NCBI GenBank assembly: GCA_038030265.1
Contig: CM075938.1
Location: forward strand, 23,723,009-23,787,008
DNA from: Corythucha ciliata
Taxonomy: Eukaryota; Arthropoda; Insecta; Hemiptera; Tingidae
DNA length: 64,000 nucleotides
Direction: 5' to 3'
In this document: piece after piece, positions 58,184 to 64,000 of the stretch
Position numbering within the stretch: the stretch's first letter is position 1
How the letters are laid out: each line of letters starts with the position of its first letter
The notes under the pieces: model-generated
What the model was told of the DNA's origin: nothing
Databases searched by the model: none
What the model saw: only the letters and a program-made list of their open reading frames with translations
Position numbers and translations under genes: made by a program

Positions 58184-61100
58184 CGTGGGGAAAAAAGGTT
58201 TGGCAGTAAGAAAAGAGGGGAGGAAATGAAGGAATACCACAAAAGAATGACAATGAGATAGATACAAGAGGAGGACATCAATTTTCGAAAAAAAGTGGTG
58301 GGAGGCTGTAAGGCCAAGTAATGAGGGACAACTTTTGAATAGTAAGTGACTAATCTTTATATTATTATTAAGTTTTTTCTGGCTCCTTTTTTTTTTCATT
58401 TTGGTGGCGTTTTGTTAAGGGATTCATCCAATTTAGGAACACTGAGTGGTGTACCAGAGAGAGTGGTGGGGTACTTCAAAGATTACAAGATGGATGCGTG
58501 TTGCGTATAGTGACTTCCAATATTTCAGGGAGGCCAAGAGAGTAGCTAACAAGCTAAAAAAACAGATAAATAGAATGTGGCGCCCGTACAGTGAAGCAAA
58601 AAAACTATCAGCAAAACTATTTCTTCGTTCACGCGAGTGAACATCAAGGAAATTGCTCAAACTTCCCCATCCCCTCAAACACACTCTTAGAGGGTTTCCC
58701 TTACGCACATGTTTAAAATAGTTAAAGTGAAGGAAGGGCTGCAAAAAGTAAGACTTTCTCATTACTCAGTCCCCTTTCCCATCGTCGTTTCATAGTTTAA
58801 CAACATATTAAACGCTTCCCTCTTTCCCACCCTCGTCACACTCCGTGAAGTTATAAAGGCCGACGGAAGCTACATAGCCAGGGAAAGGGGGAAGGCGCGT
58901 CGTGGAATGTTGTGAAACGTCTGTGGCGACTCCCTCGCGAAAAAGGAAGCGAGGAGTTCAGGGGGTTGGGAAATTAACGGGGTTAATGAGACAAGTTGAG
59001 AGAAAATAGCGCGTGCCACACAGACGAAGGGGTGGGGGGATTTAGTCTCAATTTAAACGTCAAGAAAATATATGCGTGAAGTGTATGTTATTGCGCTCTC
59101 CTTGGAAATCATTTTTAATATCCGCGAGTAGCGCGAGCAACATCAACGCGTAATTATCGCAAATGAATGAGAAGCCAAAACCCCAGTCCTGGTTTTTAAG
59201 GAAGGCTTTGAACATTTTAGCTCATCAAAGTAATGCCCCTCTCACCCCAACGATAATAACTTTGTACATTCCACAGAAAAGTCGTCTTTTCATCAGAAAT
59301 TCGTGGTCTCAAGATTCTCAGAACGTGTGTTTGTTGTTTCTTTGAATCGAATTACATTTTAAGCCTATTCAAAGCTCCTTTTTTTATTATTAATCAAGTA
59401 TACTAGGTTGGGGGTTGGGGTGAAGGTTTGTTCAGGTGATATCTGAGGCTCGATAAACCAACATCATCCCTTTAGAGAATTTTTTTAATGAAATAAAAAG
59501 CGTGGTTAGCTGTAGGGCTTTATACAGTGCCACAGAAATATTGGCTTAAAATATACTCCACTTTGCCGTCCCTGCATCCATTGCTTGATCAAGCAAAAAA
59601 AAATGTTTTTGAATAGACCCGTCCATTAAGACTATTGAGTTTAGTGGTAGCGTGTTATGGAGGAGGTGGCTTGAATGGCGTGTACCATTCGTTCAATGGG
59701 AAGTTAAGGTTACTTTCCAATTTATGGGACTTATTGGAATCTCATCAGTCTACCGAACGAGGTAATCTGTATGTTGATGAAGGGTGGTGGAGGACGGGGC
59801 GAGATTTAGGGGTTGTAAATGAATGTTGTCAGGGCTTGAAAGGCTCCTCCAGCATTAGGGGTGTAGGCGGAAAGGGTGAGTGGAAGATTCAAGCTTATCC
59901 CACATCCTATACTGTCTAAAACTATCGGTTGACTGGCGGAGGGGTTTTATTCACACAGATAAGGGTAAAAGAGGTTTGGATTTTAGAATGAGTAAAAGTA
60001 CTTTATCGCCTCCTATATTCCCCTTCAGCCGGTCACACTAGCAAAGGTCCCTGAAAGGTAGTCAATGAACTTGTAATGACGCTCGCACAATCTCCAATTC
60101 AGGGATTAATCGCAGCTATAGGGGGAAGGGAAATAGAGATAAATTCTCATCCATTTGTGAGTGTTCCTTACTGTAAAGGAGAGCCGTTTGCAGATAAAGT
60201 CTGTCTCGCTGAAAAAGTATCCCCCCCTCCGTTACCAGAATTCCGCGTCAACCATCATTCTCATCATCCCTCAAGTAGAGAAGTGAAATTATTCTAATGA
60301 CCACGCTATTGACGCCCTCCAACTCCCGCCCTTGTGGAGCGAGAAACATACACATCACGTTGACAACTTGAAAGCCACCATTGGACTACCGCTGGGTGGT
60401 GAGGTTGGGGGAGAAAGAAAAATAAGCACTACTTCTTTAAGTGGCAGAGCAGGGGGCGACGTTTAAGGCAGTTTTTACGACACCAACCGAGTTTTTACGG
60501 TCTACGAAAGGAAAGATCCAACCCTCCCCCCAACCACTTTCATCGTTTAACCCATTTACTGCTTTCCATCTCACCGTTCCATCTCATTCTTTACAAAAAC
60601 CAACAGCGATCTAGACTAAATCCTGGCACGACAGCTTTGTCAAGCGGGAAATTGACAGTAGAAGCCCCTAAAAAAAAGGGCAGGAATACATTTCTCGGGG
60701 TTAAAACCATAAATAAATTACATTTTCATTCTAGATTTTCACTCCTCTCTTTTATCCTTGTTCCATGGAAGTGAGAACAGTTTGGAAGAAGTGGGAACCG
60801 AGATGGGAGAGAGGGGTATCTCAAATTAATTTAAATGTTTTTTTTTTTAATTTATCCTTGGTGTCCCCCTGCCCCTCACTCGAGAAAGAAAGTCCCCTGC
60901 CGCCTAAGAAATAGACGAAGAAAAAAGAATGGTTGGGTGGGTTTGCCCCTCGCAAATTCAATTAATCCTTAGAGGCGGTTCACAAATATTTATCTTAGTA
61001 GAGACGTCGTGGCTGTGTCTCCGAAAAACTGAAGACGTTAGTTTATGGTGGTGGGGAGGGATGCACGGTGAGAGAAATGAAATGCGACGGTGGAAGAACC

Positions 61101-62209
61101 GCGTCTTTTTTCCCCCTCTCACACCAGAGGCGCGATTAAAAAATACTCAACCTCAAGGTGTCAGGCATCAGGCGTGATTAAGTTTTCGGAGAAGAACAAG
61201 TCTCGTTCCCGAACCCCTCCGCCCCCCATTATAATGTTAACAGACTCTGCAGCCCCTCCAAGGAATCAATTAATACCCTTCCAAAGTCCCCTAATATATA
61301 CGCGTCGAATAATCCACCAGTATAGCCATGGTGGAGAGGAGTGGGTGCACTTTGACGTCGCGTTTAAGTCCTCTTGTTTGCCAAACCGCGTAGAGAAATA
61401 CATCTCGATCACGTGCACCGCAATTAGACGTTAGACTAATTACATAGCGGAAGATGAGGGATATGCTTGCCAAGTAGAGGGTATCAAGGTGATGATGCTG
61501 CGTTGTTCGGTGTGGATGAGGGGAGGAAGAGCTTAGAAACGGACGTGAGTGGCATTTAGGAGGTTGAATGCTAAATGTAGCGTAAAACAAAGTTTTTCTT
61601 TTGAACGCGAAATTTATGAGATGAAAATGAAAAAGTAGTAGATATATGAATGTGTACCGTTTGTGCAATAAGGTTGGAAAACTGGTCGGGGGGCAGCTAA
61701 ATTATTTTTTTGCCCTTCCCCCTTCCACTTTATTACACGTGAAACTTTAGGAAAACCAAAACAAAGTGAGTTTGATGAGGAAAGGGGTGAGTTAGGTAGA
61801 TAGAGCACAGAAATGAGTTTGGAAATTTTCCGCTCTCTTTGTTCAGTCACGCGGGGTTGATTTTTCCCCAGAAAAAGCTAATCCGAGCGCAAAAATAAAC
61901 ACCCCCCCCCCCTCACAAATATATCCTTTTTACACTACCACCATATCAGAGACGCTCCCAGCACTTGTATCATTATAATGAACGCTATGCCTCCATCCCG
62001 CACCCTTTTCATCAGTAGCCCAAAAAACACGTAAAATTGCTCCCCGATAATAGTTGAAAGGTGGGGGGGGGGATGACATTGAAAACGGGACAACAGAGAA
62101 AGATAAGTACGCCCTTCGCTCGCACACCGTGAGAGAGGCCTTGTGAGTCGCACTGCCGCGGAAATTCAGCCATGAAATTCCATTTTCCCGAAGCTCTATA
62201 CCCTCTGTT

Positions 62210-63600
62210 AGGGCCGGCTAGTGATTTTTCTGGTACTAAGGCCCTGAATTTCACCTAAATTATCACCCGAATACCCGAAACTTTCAATTTCGCGGATATC
62301 TGGCCAGGAAACTTGAAATTGTGCTCAAATTAGGAGAATCAGAATAATATAGGAACTCACTATTACTCATATCTAAATGTTGCTATTAAACGGCTATTCG
62401 TCAGAGTATGGGCGCTAATGGGGTAAGGTACTTTATAGCCTGAGTACAGAATTACGCCACCTATGGCCCCTCCAACCAGTATCATTGGGGGATACAATGA
62501 AGGGAGCAATTGCCCCACTCCGTTTTTAAAATGTTTCGGGGAAAGAACCCACAATTTTACTTCAATCAAATCTTCAGTTATTGCCATTTTCAGGTCACGT
62601 ATTATCCTTTCAACTGTTTTTAGGGTGCGAGTAGTCAGTTTAGCACGCTTACAACTTTACAAGCAATTTTATAGGTCGAGGGCAGTAATTTCATCAGCAC
62701 GCGGGGGAAGCATTACAGCGATCAATATTTGTGCGGAGGGGGGGGGGCAATCAGTTGGTAAGGTGGAGACGGCCCTATTCGGTTCAGGAACGAATGGTCA
62801 GTTTATCGTTTATCGTCATCGGCAGCGGGAAATTACGATCAGGGCCGGTTTTGACATTTTTAGGAACGTGAATTGAAAGTCTTACATTTCTATGTTGTTA
62901 ATTGGCTATTTTAAGAACATGAACGCCATTTTAGCCATTTTTAAGGCGCGAATAGTCAGATTTACGATTCTTAGCAGAGCTAAGCACAAAATCGAAAGAG
63001 CACGAAATGTTACTTCAAAACACACACTTATTGTCATGCCCACGGACTTAGTACTTTTGCGGTCTATTTGAACATTACTTTAACACAGAACTCAATTTTC
63101 TGAAATGAAGATCTGAAAGTCGCAACTTCGTGAAAATTATGCCTGGAAACATCCAATTTGACAAATATTTGCCTACAAAATGTTGCAATTTTGCTGTGGT
63201 AGGGGGGTATGAGCCTTGTCAGCCTACGACATGGTCGTTCGAGGGTGGTGGCTAGCCAGAGGTTCGAGCCAAGAAAAAAACAACTGCAAACTTGCAATTT
63301 CAGGAGTACATATTCAGCACAAAAACAGCGACCCATATCTTGCAATGTCGATTAAATTAAGACAAGAAACTTTTATTTTTGCAACAATTAAGACCCGAAG
63401 ACTTGAAACGGTCATTTTCGCGTATATACATAAATTGAAATTCAAACAGTCGCAGTCGGGACTGATTTGCCCGGGGTTCACGCCCAAAAGGCCTTGAAAC
63501 TTGCTTTTTCGCTGAAATTAATACGTGAAAATTACGAAATCGTAAATATTCCGGCAGAAAATGCCATAAACTTGCAATTTGAATAGATATTTAGCTCCGA
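62210..63600. repeat. Degenerate repeat block with AACTTGCAATTT-type units
   Basis: Diverged reiteration of CCGAAACTTTCAATTTCG, GGAAACTTGAAATTGTG, CATAAACTTGCAATTTG and similar at irregular spacing of 30-90 bases (62275-62335, 62880-62960, 63110-63190, 63285-63300, 63495-63590). It resembles the other minisatellite blocks in style but uses a different unit. Confidence 0.45.
62843..62862 (+). other. Possible hAT-type element end (CAGGGCCGG)
   Basis: ATCAGGGCCGGTTTTGACAT resembles the CAG-initial, GCCGG-containing ends of hAT elements, such as CAGTGCCGGC at 22120. No matching right end lies in the window; a similar TTAGGGCCGGCTAGTG is at 62210. Confidence 0.35.
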
Positions 63601-63765
63601 ATGATTTGATCGGCGAATCCAGGTAAAATTGAAAAGTTTTGCCTCAATTTTAGTTATGCATTAGCGATTTTTCTCAATTTTACCTGTGAATTGGCGTTTT
63701 TTCAATTTAAAAGAAATGACAATTTTTTCTGTGTAAAATCGGCTTTTCGGGTGAAATTTCATGAT
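63600..63765 (+). repeat. AATTAGCG minisatellite, third locus
   Basis: CTCAATTTTAGTTATGCATT, then AGCGATTTTTCTCAATTTTA and CCTGTGAATTGGCG: the same unit as at 22.4 and 41.3 kb. Confidence 0.65.
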
Positions 63766-63782
63766 TATTTTGTTAATGCATG

Positions 63783-63860
63783 TATAAACTTGTAGCTGTA
63801 GGAGCCTATTCATGTTCGGAGTTTCAGTTGTACTTCCCTACGGCGGGTGCGGTTGGCTCG
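63783..63860 (+). repeat. Dispersed repeat family R, copy 3 (partial)
   Basis: AACTTGTAGCTGTAGGAGCC, then GTTTCAGTTGTACTTCC and GGCGGGTGCGG match copies 1 and 2. As in copy 2, it sits next to the AATTAGCG minisatellite. Confidence 0.6.
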
Positions 63861-64000
63861 TATCCGACCTCTCTTTTTACTGGCTTTAGACTCTGATGCC
63901 GATTCCTGTTATGTGGGTTAGTATCCTGCCCCTGTAAAGAGACTAATAGGGGGCCAACTTCTCACGTGTTAAAGCGGTATAAGCATCTGGGTGATGGGGC
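63861..64000. other. Window end, nothing identified
   Basis: No motif recognised. Confidence 0.4.

Larger units (their letters stand above)
53400..62200. other. Unannotated host-like DNA, no gene supported
   Basis: The longest frame in the window (54395-54955, 186 codons) shows no domain, and its start has no special context. C and G runs: 55851-55860 G, 56955-56964 C, 57270-57281 C, 57740-57752 G, and near 61905 and 62066. (GAT)n at 57690-57708. T55 at 58129-58183. A GC-rich hairpin lies at 56949-56981. Confidence 0.5.

Noticed and set aside
58047..58399. Open frames crossing 58129-58183
   Set aside because: They are poly-phenylalanine or poly-lysine translations of the T55 run.
63215..63275. 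B-box-like GGTTCGAGCC
   Set aside because: No T-arm pairing and no A-box at the correct spacing.
1..64000. CRISPR array or bacterial operon
   Set aside because: No equal-length repeats with unique spacers, no ribosome-binding-site-led gene chains, and eukaryotic mobile elements throughout.

Overview
This is a stretch of eukaryotic nuclear DNA with no bacterial, organellar or viral gene organisation. It is AT-rich and full of stop codons on both strands, and the longest open frames are mostly 60-190 codons with no recognisable domain. The transposon families (a mariner-type transposase ending in APCDFFLWGYLK, an RNase H-bearing LINE, many TIR elements) and the overall texture suggest an invertebrate, most likely an arthropod. 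This is inference; I cannot name the species.

No complete host protein-coding gene could be supported. Two frames are listed as weak candidates: one near 53.2-53.4 kb (minus strand, one in-frame stop) and one at 18.4-18.6 kb (minus strand, good start context). The only confident coding remnants belong to mobile elements: the 3' part of a mariner-type transposase (8.2-8.5 kb) and the 3' end of a 5'-truncated LINE with RNase H domain, poly-A tail and perfect 10-bp target duplication (40.3-41.1 kb). A tRNA-shaped sequence with anticodon AAC (28.6 kb) lies inside an inverted-repeat element.

Layout: 1-6.9 kb, unannotated host-like sequence. 6.9-9.5 kb, a degenerate ~30-bp repeat array split by a small mariner element, then a hairpin. 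9.5-22 kb, mostly host-like, with one probable terminal-repeat element at 16.9-17.3 kb. 22.1-25.1 kb, a 3-kb hAT-like non-autonomous element with recognisable ends and an 8-bp target duplication; its interior is minisatellite in opposite orientations at its two ends and has received at least three other small elements. 25.3-28.2 kb, host-like. 28.2-30.6 kb, the tRNA-bearing TIR element, a 543-bp foldback element with ~250-bp arms, and a small MITE with a partial second copy. 32.4-33.7 kb, a second array of the ~30-bp repeat. 33.7-39 kb, host-like. 39-44.2 kb, a dense mobile-element block: minisatellite, a MITE split by the LINE, more minisatellite, then a chain of five different small inverted-repeat elements within 1.35 kb. 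44.2-62.2 kb, host-like, with one repeat copy at 51.9-52.2 kb. 62.2-64 kb, degenerate repeats again.

The host-like DNA is studded with pure C or G runs of 9-15 bases on either strand. These runs are almost absent from the mobile-element blocks, so they separate the two kinds of DNA. Relations between repeats inside the window (shared ends, target duplications, nesting order) were read directly from the sequence. Superfamily names rest on general knowledge of terminal motifs and were not tested by database search.
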